Part shown: piece by piece, positions 19,056-29,000 of the stretch
Position numbering within the stretch: position 1 is the stretch's first letter
Layout: each line of letters starts with the position of its first letter
Origin: CAWAPS01 sp963783945
GTDB lineage: Bacteria > Actinomycetota > Acidimicrobiia > Acidimicrobiales > Palsa-688
Assembly (NCBI GenBank): GCA_963783945.1
Contig: CAWAPS010000004.1
Location: 62,001-126,000, forward strand
DNA length: 64,000 nucleotides
Direction of reading: 5' to 3'
The notes under the pieces: generated by a model
Seen by the model: the letters and a program-made list of their open reading frames with translations, nothing else
Told to the model about the DNA's origin: nothing
Databases searched by the model: none
Position numbers and translations under genes: made by a program

Positions 19056-20327
19056 TAAGGGCTCACGCCGGGATTGATTGAGCGTCGATGGTGTAGTTCC
19101 ATTCGCCGTGGAAGTCGTGGGGGTGGAGGGGTACGGCGGCGAGTTGTTTGTCGGTGATTTTGACGCCGGTGGCATACCAGCCCGGGTCGTAGGCGGCTTG
19201 GATGCTGAGGCCAGTGGTGGTGCTCGTGGCCGAGATCAGTTCGATGATGGTGCGCACGGTGGTGAGGGGCCGGCCCCGCCAGTTCATGGTGATGAAGCTG
19301 AACATGCGGTGCTCGATCCGGTTCCACTTCGACGTGCCGGGCGGATAGTGGCACACCGTGATGCGCAGACCGGTCTCGGCCGCCAGGCGGGCCAGTTCTA
19401 CCTTCCAGGCCCGGACCCGATATCCGTTGGAGCCTCCGGCATCGGCGGTGATCAACAGCCGTGCCGCGTCGGGGAAGCGAGCTCGGCCCATCTGATACCA
19501 CCAGGCTCCGATGGCGTTGACCGCGAACTCGGCGGTGTCCGCGACGTCGCCGACGTTGACCCATCCCTCGTCGTTGGACAGGTCGTAGATCCCATAAGGG
19601 ATGGCCTTGGCGAACTCGCCCAGAGCCCGATCAGCGAAGTCGTGCACGCCTACTCGCTCCGGTTCGCCCACGGGCGCCCACTCGGCGCCGCCGTTAGCGA
19701 ACTGGCCGATCAACTCCTTTTTCTTGGTGTCCACGCTGATCGCCGGTTGGTCGTCGTCGATGAACCCTTGGGCCATGTCGGCCAGATAGCGGAACTGGGC
19801 GTCGCGGTCGGGATGCTGACGGCCCTCCGTGACCTTGGCGTTAGCCTGCAACGAGTAGCCCAGACGGTGCAACAGCCGCAGGACTGTGCGGCCCGACACC
19901 TCGAAACCTTGGCGCACCAGATCCTCGGCCAGCTTGGTCGACGACTTCGACGTCCAACGCAACAACGACATCGGGTTACCCCGGGTGTCAGGGTGCACCA
20001 GATCATCGAGTGCCTCCAACAGGCCGGGCTGCTTGTCCACCAGCGGCTTGTCGCCACCGCCCGGGGGCCGCAACCGAGCCGACGGCTCGATCCCTGCCAC
20101 CACCTCGGCCTCGGCCTTGATCACCGTGTTGCGACTCATCCCCGACGCCGCGGCCACCACGGTCTTGCCGCCCCGCCCCAACATCTCCGACGCCGCCCCC
20201 GCCACCACACGACGCTGCACCTCGTTCATATGCGGGAGGACCACATCGAAGAATCGCGCGAGCCCCTCGGGTGTGACCTCCATACGGCCACAATACTACG
20301 CGCGAACTAACTTGGCGTGGACCCTAA
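19056..20327 (-). mobile_element. ISAzo13-family insertion sequence
   Basis: About 1270 bp with one intact transposase gene. The ends TAAGGGCTCACGCC (left) and TTAGGGTCCACGCC (right, reverse complement) are inverted repeats. Both are flanked by GC, but the exact duplication is ambiguous, because excising one GC does not restore the host frame whereas keeping both does. Confidence 0.75.
19063..20283 (-). CDS. ISAzo13-family transposase
   Basis: 406 residues, intact. N-terminal region with a helix-turn-helix (AAASGMSRNTVIKAEAEV), then RRLRPPGGG-like linker sequence, DLVHPDTRGNPMSLLRWTSK, VSGRTVLRLLHRLGYSLQAN, the catalytic AISVDTKKKELIG, LLITADAGGSNGYRVRAW and TVCHYPPGTSKWNRIEHRMF. These blocks are diagnostic of the ISAzo13 group of DDE transposases. 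ATG 20283 is 44 bp inside the right inverted repeat. Confidence 0.9.
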   Translation of the reverse strand: MEVTPEGLARFFDVVLPHMNEVQRRVVAGAASEMLGRGGKTVVAAASGMSRNTVIKAEAEVVAGIEPSARLRPPGGGDKPLVDKQPGLLEALDDLVHPDTRGNPMSLLRWTSKSSTKLAEDLVRQGFEVSGRTVLRLLHRLGYSLQANAKVTEGRQHPDRDAQFRYLADMAQGFIDDDQPAISVDTKKKELIGQFANGGAEWAPVGEPERVGVHDFADRALGEFAKAIPYGIYDLSNDEGWVNVGDVADTAEFAVNAIGAWWYQMGRARFPDAARLLITADAGGSNGYRVRAWKVELARLAAETGLRITVCHYPPGTSKWNRIEHRMFSFITMNWRGRPLTTVRTIIELISATSTTTGLSIQAAYDPGWYATGVKITDKQLAAVPLHPHDFHGEWNYTIDAQSIPA

Positions 20328-20329
20328 GC

Positions 20330-20548
20330 GACGCTGGGAGGTGGCTCGTCATCCTCGTCGCCGACGCGCCGAGTAGCCTCCACATGGAGAAGTCAGGAGC
20401 GGGGATGCTACCCAGCGGCGTGGGCGAGCGGAGCGGCTTGTCGGGCACCACCATCGCAGAACCTGGCACCATCCGCACGGACCGCTGCCACGACCACGCT
20501 GAGTGGGCCACGGAGATATACCTTGAAAGGTGTGGCACACTTCGATAG
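20330..20548 (+). pseudogene. 3' part of the nuclease-like gene beyond ISAzo13
   Basis: The same plus-strand frame as 18722-19055 continues DAGRWLVILVADAPSSLHME and ends at a TAG at 20548. RWLVILVAD is typical of strands in nuclease folds. This supports one gene split by the IS. Confidence 0.55.
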
Positions 20549-20665
20549 AAGAATGGGCACTGACCTGTTGGTCAGTGGATACTGCGGTATGACTTTCGCG
20601 GTCCTGAACTACTCCGCCACCTCTCCCAGCCGGCGTCGGCCGACAGTTCTTTATCCAGTGCCGCT

Positions 20666-20872
20666 TCATGCGCCGTCGCTGCCGCTGCTCTCGCCGCCGC
20701 TGCCGCGTCTGCTCGCCCCCTGCGTTCCGGGTTTCGCCGTCGCCGCCTTCGACGCTGCCGTCGCTGCCGCCTCCGCCGCCTCCGCCCCGCCTCCGCCGCC
20801 GCCATCACTTCGGCCACTTCCGGCGGTTCCATGCGGACATCGTCGAGGCCCATTGGGATAAAAGGCATACAT
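20666..20872 (-). CDS. Low-complexity small protein (doubtful)
   Basis: ATG 20872 follows a strong AGGAGAGG ribosome site. The frame encodes MYAFYPNGPRRCPHGTAGSG, then Gly/Ala/Ser-rich repeats. An overlapping frame starting a few bases later (MPFIPMGLDDVRMEPPEVAE) becomes arginine-rich. The underlying DNA is a GCC/GCG triplet-rich tract (20668-20815) open in several frames, so the true frame is unclear. Confidence 0.3.
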   Translation of the reverse strand: MYAFYPNGPRRCPHGTAGSGRSDGGGGGGAEAAEAAATAASKAATAKPGTQGASRRGSGGESSGSDGA

Positions 20873-21091
20873 AATCCTCTCCTGAGTTCCAGGTAATACC
20901 AGTAGTTTTTTCGCGTCGCTAGCGCAACGCTTTCATGGCGGGTGACAACTACGGGATAGCTCTTGATTCGCGAGCCGGTGCCGACGAGCACCATGTGTGT
21001 CCTGTTCGTGTCCTCGTCGGTCGATGCGAGCAAGCCCTCTGCAAATCTGTCCTGGTCAACGGGCGTTTCCTCGCCAACTGCGCGGTCGCTG
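20873..21091. other. Short spacer before tRNA-Arg fragment
   Basis: No gene seen. It includes the probable promoter and ribosome site of the preceding minus-strand frame. Confidence 0.3.
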
Positions 21092-21130
21092 CCTAACCGT
21101 GCGTCGCAGGTTCGAGTCCTGCCGGAGGCA
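21092..21130 (+). tRNA. 3' fragment of a tRNA-Arg(CCT)-like gene, probable att site
   Basis: The sequence from CCTAA (anticodon CCT plus two loop bases) continues with a 3' anticodon strand CCGTG, a variable CGTC, a perfect T arm GCAGG/TTCGAGT/CCTGC, acceptor strand CGGAGGC and discriminator A. The 5' half, including the base before the anticodon, does not match a tRNA. It is a classical integration scar; no integrase lies directly beside it. Confidence 0.65.
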
Positions 21131-21630
21131 CCCAGCTTCCGCTAAGCGGCTGTTTGTGCCACTCCGCCTGCAGGGCCTAATTCTAACCAGTCCCCCGCAC
21201 CGACACCTACATGCGGGCTGGGGGATGTTCCTGATTTCGGCGGGACAGGTGGGTCGCTACCCGGCGGAGGACTGGGAGCTGGGAGGGATACAGGGGCGTC
21301 GTCGCGACCGGGAGTAAGACCGCATCGTCCGCTGGAGCAACCAGCTAACCGAGGTGGTGCTTGGAGCGCCACGACAAGAGGACAAACACGCCAGACATGA
21401 CCGCGATCACGAAAAGCAGGAGGAACCACGCGAGTGGTACCAACTGTGGAAATGAACCGCTCCTACCAGGGCCAGAACACAGCCGAGCGCGCTCACAGCA
21501 AACATGATGGGCATGGCGTAGGTAAGGGTAGGTCACCGGCAGGGGGTTCGCTCGCTCAACCTTGTCCCGAACCGGATCACGAGATGCAAATCCATGGGGA
21601 GCCGAACGGTTACGTATCTCGCCCACCGCA
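21131..21630. other. Non-coding or decayed region
   Basis: About 500 bp with no convincing gene on either strand. Short open frames lack family resemblance. Confidence 0.35.
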
Positions 21631-22156
21631 CTAGCAGGCAGTCAGTCTGGGTCCTTTCCTTTGCTCCGCGGTCCTGTTGTAGAGGTCGGAATGAAGGCGG
21701 CGCGGAATCTCATCGAAGGTCTCCGGCCTATGGCGAAGGGGAGTTACGTAGCTCGAATCGAGCCGGTCGTCCTCTCCTGATGACGCGGGTGGCATCCGGG
21801 AGCGGAGAAGGTCCGCGACTTGGTCCGCCTTGGAGTACACACCCATCCATCGGTCAATGTTCCACTTCTGAACCGCCGCCGCGTACGACCACCCGACCCC
21901 CGGTGCGTCTGATGGCGATTCCGTAGTAACCGGGCGTTACCGACCGAATGTCGGCCCAGGCGATCTCATACCGGCTCAGAGGGTTTTGGACTATCACCCC
22001 TTCGTCGTTGACAGCCAGGAACGGCCGGAACGCCCAACTCCACGCCCCGACCGCCACAACCACCGTGCAGACCCATATGAACACGTCCAGCGCGAGGTTG
22101 TATCGGGGGTCGGCGGTGATCAAAGCAGATACGACGACCCAGCCGACGACCCCCAC
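21631..22156 (-). CDS. PH-domain (bPH_6-like) membrane protein, frameshifted
   Basis: The minus-strand frame encodes VGVVGWVVVSALITA and VFIWVCTVVVAVGAW (two membrane helices), then FLAVNDEGVIVQNPLSRYEIAWADI and GYYGIAIRRTGGRVVV, the strands of a bacterial PH domain. After a frame change near 21850 it continues AVQKWNIDRWMGVYSKADQV, the usual end of these proteins. The start is uncertain: GTG 22156 is used here, but sensible sequence (FRPSIGLQALAL) extends upstream. Confidence 0.6.
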
Positions 22157-22286
22157 CAGCGCCAGCGCTTGGAGACCTATCGAAGGCCGGAACGCCCAGT
22201 GGTTGCCCCATCAGTTGCGCCATCGGTCACTTGCAAAGCTTGACACACTTGCGCCGACCGTCCTGTGCGCACGCAGGGCGCATACC

Positions 22287-22466
22287 GTGCCTGCCGCCCT
22301 CATTGTGGCCTTCGTCGTCAACGGCGTCCTCGGCTGGGTGGGCGCCACCCTCATCCTTGACGCCAGGATTCGCCGTGACCGGCGAGCAGACCTGGCGGAG
22401 CGCCTCAGGCCGTACCAGCTGTCTGTAGCTGATGAAGCGGAAACCTGGCTGCGTCAGCGGCCCTGA
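22287..22466 (+). CDS. Small one-helix membrane protein, paralogue 1
   Basis: 59 residues from GTG 22287: one transmembrane helix (LIVAFVVNGVLGWVGATLIL), then DARIRRDRRADLAERLRPYQ and a tail SVADEAETWLRQRP. A paralogue with the same layout is at 24113-24283, and the short upstream stretch (TGCGCAC...GCATAC) is shared. Function unknown. Confidence 0.6.
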   Translation: MPAALIVAFVVNGVLGWVGATLILDARIRRDRRADLAERLRPYQLSVADEAETWLRQRP

Positions 22467-22535
22467 TCGTGGATTACAGTCCCTGGCCGGGCCGACATCA
22501 CCCAGCGGGAGTTGAACTGGGTGGCGAAGTGATGA

Positions 22536-23101
22536 TCATGTGTGCGGGCACCCTGCTGCTCGGTCGGCTTGTGTCAACGCCGACGCCGCTTGCTGGGGAG
22601 ATAGCTCTTGGTTGGCGGCGGCGCCCCGAAGTTGGTGTGGGAAGTACTTCCCGATCTGATCGAACCACGGCGGACCACCGGTAGCGTCAGCCGCCTCTAC
22701 TGACTCAACCCGCGAACCTTGAAAGCGGAACGCCACTGGTATCTCTTCTGATGTCTGAATCTGGGGTTGGGCTGAAGACACGACGGACAGTGCGCGGAGT
22801 ACATCTGGACGAACGCTTCGGAGACGCCCCCGGATAGCTGCCGAGTTGCCAGGGGCTTGGCCACCACGCAGCCGACCGGACCAGCAGAACGCCCCGGCTC
22901 CCGTGCTGGGACGTTGATGTCGTAGTAGCGGCCCATGGCGGCGGCCTGGGTTGGCGTGGGAGGGGTCGGGCTCAGGCCGTCGGTGTAGCTGATGCCTGAA
23001 TGTCTCGTGAAGTGCAACACCAAACCGAGGATGACAATGGCGATGAGCACTACGCCGCAGACAACGAGCCACGGCGGCGTCCGCCTTCGTGGCGGGTTCA
23101 A
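22536..23101 (-). CDS. Membrane-anchored hypothetical protein, frameshifted
   Basis: ATG 23101 begins MNPPRRRTPPWLVVCGVVLI, an N-terminal anchor, followed by an extracytoplasmic region (SYTDGLSPTPPTPTQAAAMG, REPGRSAGPVGCVVAKPLA). Near 22790 the plausible frame changes to one ending FDQIGKYFPHQLRGAA...QADRAAGCPHT. No family recognised. Confidence 0.5.
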
Positions 23102-23153
23102 CTGTCGCCGGGTTGGCAGTTACCCGATGTGCTCGATCCGGTCCACCCAATCC

Positions 23154-23980
23154 CTACCCCGACCCCGGATCCGGGTGTGCGGCCTTAGCGGCCGCGGAGA
23201 AGTCCTTCAACCACTGCTGGAAGCTCTCGACCTCGCTGGCTGAAGGAATGGTCACGTTGATGGCGGCACCGAAGTTCGTGTAGTCGGAGGTCTCGGTCAC
23301 GACCGGTGTCTGCGGATAGGAGAACGAGAAGCGAACCTGACGAACCCGGTCTTGCGAATCCACCCAAAGCTGAAGTGGCCCCGAGGGGCTCAGTGTCATC
23401 AAGGGGTCCGAAGGCTTCTTCAGGTGCGCCACGTCGAGGGTCACGTCGTAGAGGGCTCGTCGTCACCCCGCCCACCACCGCCGTGCCCGATGGGTGAACC
23501 GACCCGAGACAATGGGAGCCAAGCGGTCCAGGAGAGTCGCTACGTCCCCGTTGGGCAACAGCGGATCCAACAGGCTGGCCAGCTGATCACTCTGACTCTT
23601 CGACGTGTCGTCGTATATCAGCCAGTGCTTGTTGCCAGTCGGAACCTTGACGCCGAGGAGCCCTCCGGCCGCCTCTCTGGAGGCTCAAAGTAAACCTTGG
23701 GAGCCCTCGAAGATGGTGTCGGGCTGTGGCCGGGATACGCCCGAGGAGAAGCTCTCCCCCCGGTGATGCTGGTAGTCGTAGACCAGTCGAGTGGTCGAGG
23801 GCGGCTCCCCGGGCTGGGTGAACGTGGAGACGATCTGCACGGTCTGGCTCCTCGCCGTGGCCGCCGCTGAGGCCTGAACCACGTTGACCGTCTCGGGGTG
23901 GATCGTGCCCCGCACCCGGCCGTCAGCACCGCCGCGAGCGTGCCAACCCCCAGCGTCAATCTCCAGTTCCTCTGCCCCAC
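23154..23980 (-). pseudogene. LppX/LprAFG-like lipoprotein, frameshifted
   Basis: ATG 23980 begins MGQRNWRLTLGVGTLAAVLT followed by AGC, a lipoprotein signal. Across several frame changes the sequence continues TVNVVQASAAATARSQTVQI, STTRLVYDYQHH, SDQLASLLDPLLPNG and TLDVAHLKKPSDPLMTLS, ending QVRFSFSYPQTPVVTETSDY and a helix. Order and motifs resemble LppX/LprAFG proteins that bind lipids at the cell envelope. Frame changes lie near 23900, 23690, 23600 and 23460. Confidence 0.5.
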
Positions 23981-24112
23981 GACATCTCATTCTGCCTGAT
24001 CGGCCTTCATGACGGCTGGCGGGACGCGATTCCAGAAACCCCCGCGACCACGCCGGTTCCTTCCCCCTGCTCGGAACGTTCTGTGCGCACCAGGACGCAT
24101 ACTCTGTCGTCC

Positions 24113-24283
24113 GTGCCCGTCCCCCTCCTCGTGGTCGCCTTCGTGTCGATCTGGGTGGCTGCCACCCTGATCATCGACGCCTGGATCCGCCGGGAGCGTA
24201 GGCCCGATCTGGTCGACCGCCTCCAGCGGTACCAACCGTCCGTAGCCGACGAGGCCGAGGAGTGGCTGCACCAACGGCACTAA
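24113..24283 (+). CDS. Small one-helix membrane protein, paralogue 2
   Basis: 56 residues from GTG 24113 (VPVPLLVVAFVSIWVAATLI), then DAWIRRERRPDLVDRLQRYQ and SVADEAEEWLHQRH. About 60 percent identical to the product at 22287. Its stop is two bases before the next start, so it heads a three-gene operon ending in a HTH protein. Confidence 0.65.
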   Translation: MPVPLLVVAFVSIWVAATLIIDAWIRRERRPDLVDRLQRYQPSVADEAEEWLHQRH

Positions 24284-24285
24284 GC

Positions 24286-24675
24286 GTGGATCCCGTCCTC
24301 TCCGAGGCCCTGGAGATCGTGATGGCTGACATCACGGCCGCCGCCACGGCCACGCCCGAGATCGTGGACTTCGACTGGGCCAACGACGACGACTATCCGT
24401 CGGGTTGGATCCGCTGGCCGGACGGCACCGGCAGGGGGTTCGGGGTCTGGCCCGATGAGCCTCTGGCGTTCCGGGTGGTGCAGGTAGCCGACGTGTTCCA
24501 GGAGGAGATCGTGGAGGCCCTGTGGGGTCTGGGCCGGTCAGCGGTCTGGCCCGAATGCCCCGACCACCCCGACTCTCACCCCCTCAAGCCCGTGGACCTC
24601 GACGGGACCGCCGTGTGGGTTTGTCCTCGCACCGAGAGATCTGTCGCCCCCATCGGGCACCTGGCCCATGGCTGA
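24286..24675 (+). CDS. Hypothetical acidic protein
   Basis: GTG 24286 begins VDPVLSEALEIVMADITAAA, then TPEIVDFDWANDDDYPSGWI, WPECPDHPDSHPLKPVDLDG and ends with a C-x(n)-C poor tail. About 129 residues, intact. No family recognised. It overlaps the next gene by eight bases. Confidence 0.6.
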   Translation: MDPVLSEALEIVMADITAAATATPEIVDFDWANDDDYPSGWIRWPDGTGRGFGVWPDEPLAFRVVQVADVFQEEIVEALWGLGRSAVWPECPDHPDSHPLKPVDLDGTAVWVCPRTERSVAPIGHLAHG

Positions 24676-25303
24676 TGGCACCGGCGAATGGCTCTCGGTG
24701 AGGGCAGCCGCCAATCGCCTCGGGGTGTCCACCTTCGTCTTCCGGGCGATGGCGAAGCGAGCAGGCATCAGCATCGGTGGACGCACTGGGCACCCCCAGG
24801 TGCCGGGCTCGGAGGTCGAGGCTCTCCGCTCGGGCACCCGGATCCCTCCAGGCAGCTACGGACCGGGATCCGTGCCCTACACAGACAGGAACCGCCATCT
24901 CCTCGACGCCGTGGTTGAGCGACACGGTTGGAGCGAAGATCAGGTTGCGGAGGCCGTGGGCGTGGACGTGGATCGCGTCCGGAGATGGAGATCTACGGGA
25001 GTGCCGAACGGCTACGTCCCGGCCCTACGGACTCTGGCTGACTCCGACACCACCGATGTCGCCCACCTACTCCCCGAAGGCAGTCGCCGTCGTCTGGATC
25101 CACGAGCACGAGAGCCACAGGAGGACTGGGTGACGTTGCGTCGAGCGGCCAGCAGATTGGGCATGTCGTCCCCAGCGTTGCGGCGGATGGCCGAGACGGC
25201 AGGACTGACGATCAGGCACCGGGGTGGTCAGCCCAGCGTCCTGTGGTCCGAGGTGGATGGGGTCATCGCCCGGTCCACTCGCGACGCTAAATCGACCGAC
25301 TGA
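24668..25303 (+). CDS. Protein with repeated helix-turn-helix domains
   Basis: 211 residues, intact. Two related MerR/AlpA-type helix-turn-helix segments at about residues 8-55 (LSVRAAANRLGVSTFVFRAM) and 155-205 (VTLRRAASRLGMSSPALRRM), with a third HTH-like segment between them (WSEDQVAEAVGVDVDRVRRW). Likely a DNA-binding regulator, perhaps of the element; the target is unknown. It is the last gene of the small operon from 24113. Confidence 0.65.
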   Translation: MADGTGEWLSVRAAANRLGVSTFVFRAMAKRAGISIGGRTGHPQVPGSEVEALRSGTRIPPGSYGPGSVPYTDRNRHLLDAVVERHGWSEDQVAEAVGVDVDRVRRWRSTGVPNGYVPALRTLADSDTTDVAHLLPEGSRRRLDPRAREPQEDWVTLRRAASRLGMSSPALRRMAETAGLTIRHRGGQPSVLWSEVDGVIARSTRDAKSTD

Positions 25304-25465
25304 GGATGGTCATGACGGGGGGAAACCGCGCCATCCAGTGTGTTTTCACTGCCAAGGTCGCCTGTGATGCGCCCTCTGAAGGGCCTGAGGCATCCGGAAG
25401 TAAGCCGTTTCAAGGCGAAGGTCAAAGCAACGGTCCTCGATCGCCCTGTAGCTATGGAGGGCGTG

Positions 25466-26071
25466 TCACGCTTGCATGAGCGCGTCTGAATCCCGAACGA
25501 TCTCGATCTCGTCCAGATGCTCTGCTCCGCGTCGAGATTGCACTGCGCAGCGAGGCAAGACCCGGATGGTCTATCAGAGCCTCCGGGCCGTGGATCCGTT
25601 CGATCGCTGCTACCGCGATGATCGGCGTCGCCGGTCCGGCGTAGACGCCGCGCCATTCGCTGGTCCGGTCGTCCATGGTGACGGTCTGGTGTTCCAGGTC
25701 GACTTGGACGCCGCCGATCGCGGTCCACCAGTTGGAGATGAGCCGCCCGCTGTCAGCTGGCGAGGCGGGTGACGAGCCGGTGGGAGGTGATGAGGGTGTC
25801 GCACCATTCCCAGTCCCGCCACAGCGGCGAGCCAGGGCGGAGTCGACCGCGCCCGTCGAATCAGGTCGGATGTGGCCCCGAGGGTCGAGTAGCGGGCCCA
25901 GACTTGCCGGTAGATGAGTTCGCCGGGTTCGAGCGCGACGCCGATCCCGTAGGGAGTGATGAGGCTCGGTCGGCGGTGGTAGAGGTCGAGGGCGAGCTGG
26001 CGGGCGTCGTCCCAGGCCTGCTCGCGGGTGTGGCGTTCCCATTTGCGGTAGCGCCGCGTGGCTCTGCTCAT
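25466..26071 (-). CDS. Hypothetical protein following the relaxase, frameshifted
   Basis: ATG 26071 overlaps the relaxase stop (ATGA). It reads MSRATRRYRKWERHTREQAW, DLYHRRPSLITPYGIGVALE, GELIYRQVWARYSTLG, then after a frame change near 25790 LISNWWTAIGGVQVDLEHQT, RGVYAGPATPIIAVAAIERI and a likely end HLDEIEIVRDSDALMQA after another shift near 25530. Unknown function; translationally coupled to the relaxase, so probably a mobilisation accessory. Confidence 0.5.
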
Positions 26072-29000
26072 AGGTCGATTCCTCTTTGAATGTCGGCCGC
26101 CGGCGTGACCGGCTCGGAGACGGCCGGGTTGGGTGCGGCACCGCCGAGTTGGGCTGCTTCGTGGGCGGCGCGGAGGGCTCGAGTTCGATGCGCAGCGTGC
26201 TGAGCGGACCGGACACTGTCCTTCATTCCGAGGGGCTGGTCGGTGGTGATGTCCCAGCGGTCGCGGTACGTGGCGATGACGGCGAGGCGATCCCACCAGG
26301 CTGTGCTCCCCGGGGAGCCGGCGGGTTCCTGGCCGAACGGTCGGGTCCAGGACGCGCCGGTGTCGACCGCGTGTTCGGCCAGGCTGCGTGCCCTTTCGAT
26401 GATGGCTGCTTCTCGCTGTCGGATGGCCTGGGCGAGATCGGCGTCGGTGACGCCGGAGGCGCGGGCCACCAGCCCGGCGATCATGTCTTGGCGGGCCCGC
26501 CAGCGGCCGCCGCTGGCGGTTTCCCAGCGGCGCAATCGGGCTTGTAGCACGGTGGCGGGGTCGTCTCCGGGAAGGATGGGCCGGCCGGCCGCCAGGTGCG
26601 GGAGGGCGGCTTCGACGTCGAGCCCCCGGCTGTCAGCATCCCGCAGGGCTCCGAGCAGGTGGACCCAGTCGGGCGACTGGCGGGCCCGGTCGAGCAAAGC
26701 GGGGGACAGTCCTGCCCGGTCCATGACCCGGTCCCAGCGTTCTGCGGTGGCGTCGGCGACGAGGGTTTGGTGCTCTTTGGCCAGTTGCTCGAATCCGGTG
26801 GCTTTGGCCCATTCGGCGGCCATGGTCTGGTGGGCGGACAGTTCGCTCCCCCGCCGGGCGGCGACAGTCGAGCAGGACTTCGCGGACGTCGAGACGTTCG
26901 GCCGGGCCGTGGGTCATGTCCGCCCCGGCCGGTTCGGGTTGGACGTCGACGTACAGGTGGTTGGATGTCCGCCCGCGGGTGGACCGATTCGTAGAGGACT
27001 TCGCGGGTCATGGTGATTCCGACCAGGGCGTGGGCGGTGTCGACGGTGCGGCCCTGGGTGCTGTAGGCGGTCGATGCGTATCCCAGCTCGACGTGCTCGG
27101 CCACGTAATCGAGCGGGCAGCACGATCTGGCCGTGGTTGTCGGCGTGGCGGACCGTCATGCTCCCATTCTCATGGGTGGCTGTGACCGTCCAGCGGTCCC
27201 GGTTGCGGACCCAGTCGCCGCCGCCAAGGCGGAGGCGCCGGTCGTTGTGCCGGGTGACCACGACGTCACCGATTCCGGCGACCAGCCCGTCGGCTAGGCG
27301 GATACCGTCCCGGGCCACCTGCCCGGTGTTGATGCGGTCTTGGCGGGCTCGGCGGTTGAGCTCGGTCACAGTGGCTATGTCGTGGGCGATCATCAACGAC
27401 GTGTTGCCCGCTTCGGTGTCGGTTCTCCAGGCCTGGTAGAGGGCGTCGAGCATCTCCGCCCGGCTGCCGTCGGCCACCCGCTCATGCGCCAGGTAGGCGT
27501 CGATGGCGGCCGGTGAGCCGACCCGCAGTTCGACGCTGGCTCGCCTCTCCCATCGGGTGTGGAAGCGTCGCACCTCGGTCAACTCGGGAACGACGGGCCG
27601 GTCGTCGACGAGCATGCCGAACGCCCCGCCGGCGTCGACCGCGGCCAGCTGCGCCCAGTCGCCCACCAGCAGGAGCTTGGCTCCGGCTTCGACCGCTTGG
27701 GCGGCGAGACGGTCGAGGGCGAAGGTGCCGGCGATGCCGGCCTCATCGACGATCAGCAGTTCGCCGGCGTGCAGGTCCCAGCGTTTCACCTCCTGCTCGA
27801 AGGCGACGATGCGTTCGGTCACCGACCGCAGTGCCGACGTGGGCAGGTGGGAGCGGAGGCGGGCTCGCAGCCGGCTGATCTCGGTCCGCCGGGTGTCCTG
27901 GCGGTCGAGTTCGGTCAACCACTTGGCCGTGTTCTCACACGGGATCCCGAGCTCTTCGCCCAGGTTGGCGGCGGCTGCTGCCGAGGGGGCCAGGCCTTTC
28001 ACCGTGCCTGACCCGTGCTGGGCCTCCCAGACCGCCAGCAGCCCGGCCATCGTGGTGGTTTTGCCCGTGCCGGCCGGCCCGACCAGCAGGTCCAGGGCGC
28101 GGCCGGAGGCGGCGATCTGCTCAACCGCCACCGCCTGGTCGGCCCCCAAACCGTGGGTTCGACCGGGCAGCGGACCGCCGCAGACGGCCGCGATGGTCCC
28201 GTAACTGGCGGTCGGCCCGGTGGTGTTCCGTCCGGCGGCGAGCAGCCGGGCTTCGGCGTCGAGCAGGTCCTGGGTGGTGTACTTCCATCCGGCGGCGGGG
28301 GCGAACTGGCTAACTCCGTCGGGAGTACGGAAATGTTCGGGCACATGCAGGATCTCCGGTGGGGTGACCTTGACCGCTATCCCCAACGCCAAGCTGACCG
28401 CCCGGTCGGCCACCAGCGCCCGCTCGCCCCGGGCGAACCGTACGCCGTGCAGCTGTCGTTCGACATCGGCGTAGATGTTCGCCGGGGTGAACACCGAGCG
28501 GGTCTCCGAGCGGGCATGCAGGGCGGCCCGGGCGACATCGGCGAGCATTTCTTCGGTCAGATCGTCCGATCTCAACACCGGCAGGTCGACCCGGTCGCAC
28601 AGGGTCGCCACCCAGGATGCGGGCTGGTCGCCGACCCACGGGCGGGCCCGGGCGGTCCACTCGTCGGTCATCTCCCCCAGCGACCGGTGGGTCTTGGCCC
28701 GGCGGGTCTCGCCCCACGCCACCCGGTGGATGCGACCCAGCTCCACGCTGGTCGGAGCCCGACCCTCGGGCCGTCTCGAACTCGTCCACCTTGACTGCGA
28801 TCAGGCTCTCGATGGCCTGGGTGCGGCGGGAGAACTCGCCGATCAGGTCGACCGGCACGCCCTCGACTTCCCGTTTGAGATCCCGGCCGGCCAGGGTGGC
28901 CATCTCGGTCCAGGCCACCCCGAACCGCTCGGACATGAGGTCCTCGACCAGCCCGACATGCCGCTCCGAGAGGGCCACGATCCACTGGTGCAACCCGCGG

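Noticed and set aside
19078..20310. Plus-strand open frame of 410 codons over ISAzo13
   Set aside because: It is the exact reverse of an intact ISAzo13 transposase.
20668..20815. Microsatellite with regulatory role
   Set aside because: The GCC/GCG tract is imperfect and could simply be low-complexity coding sequence; nothing else supports a function.
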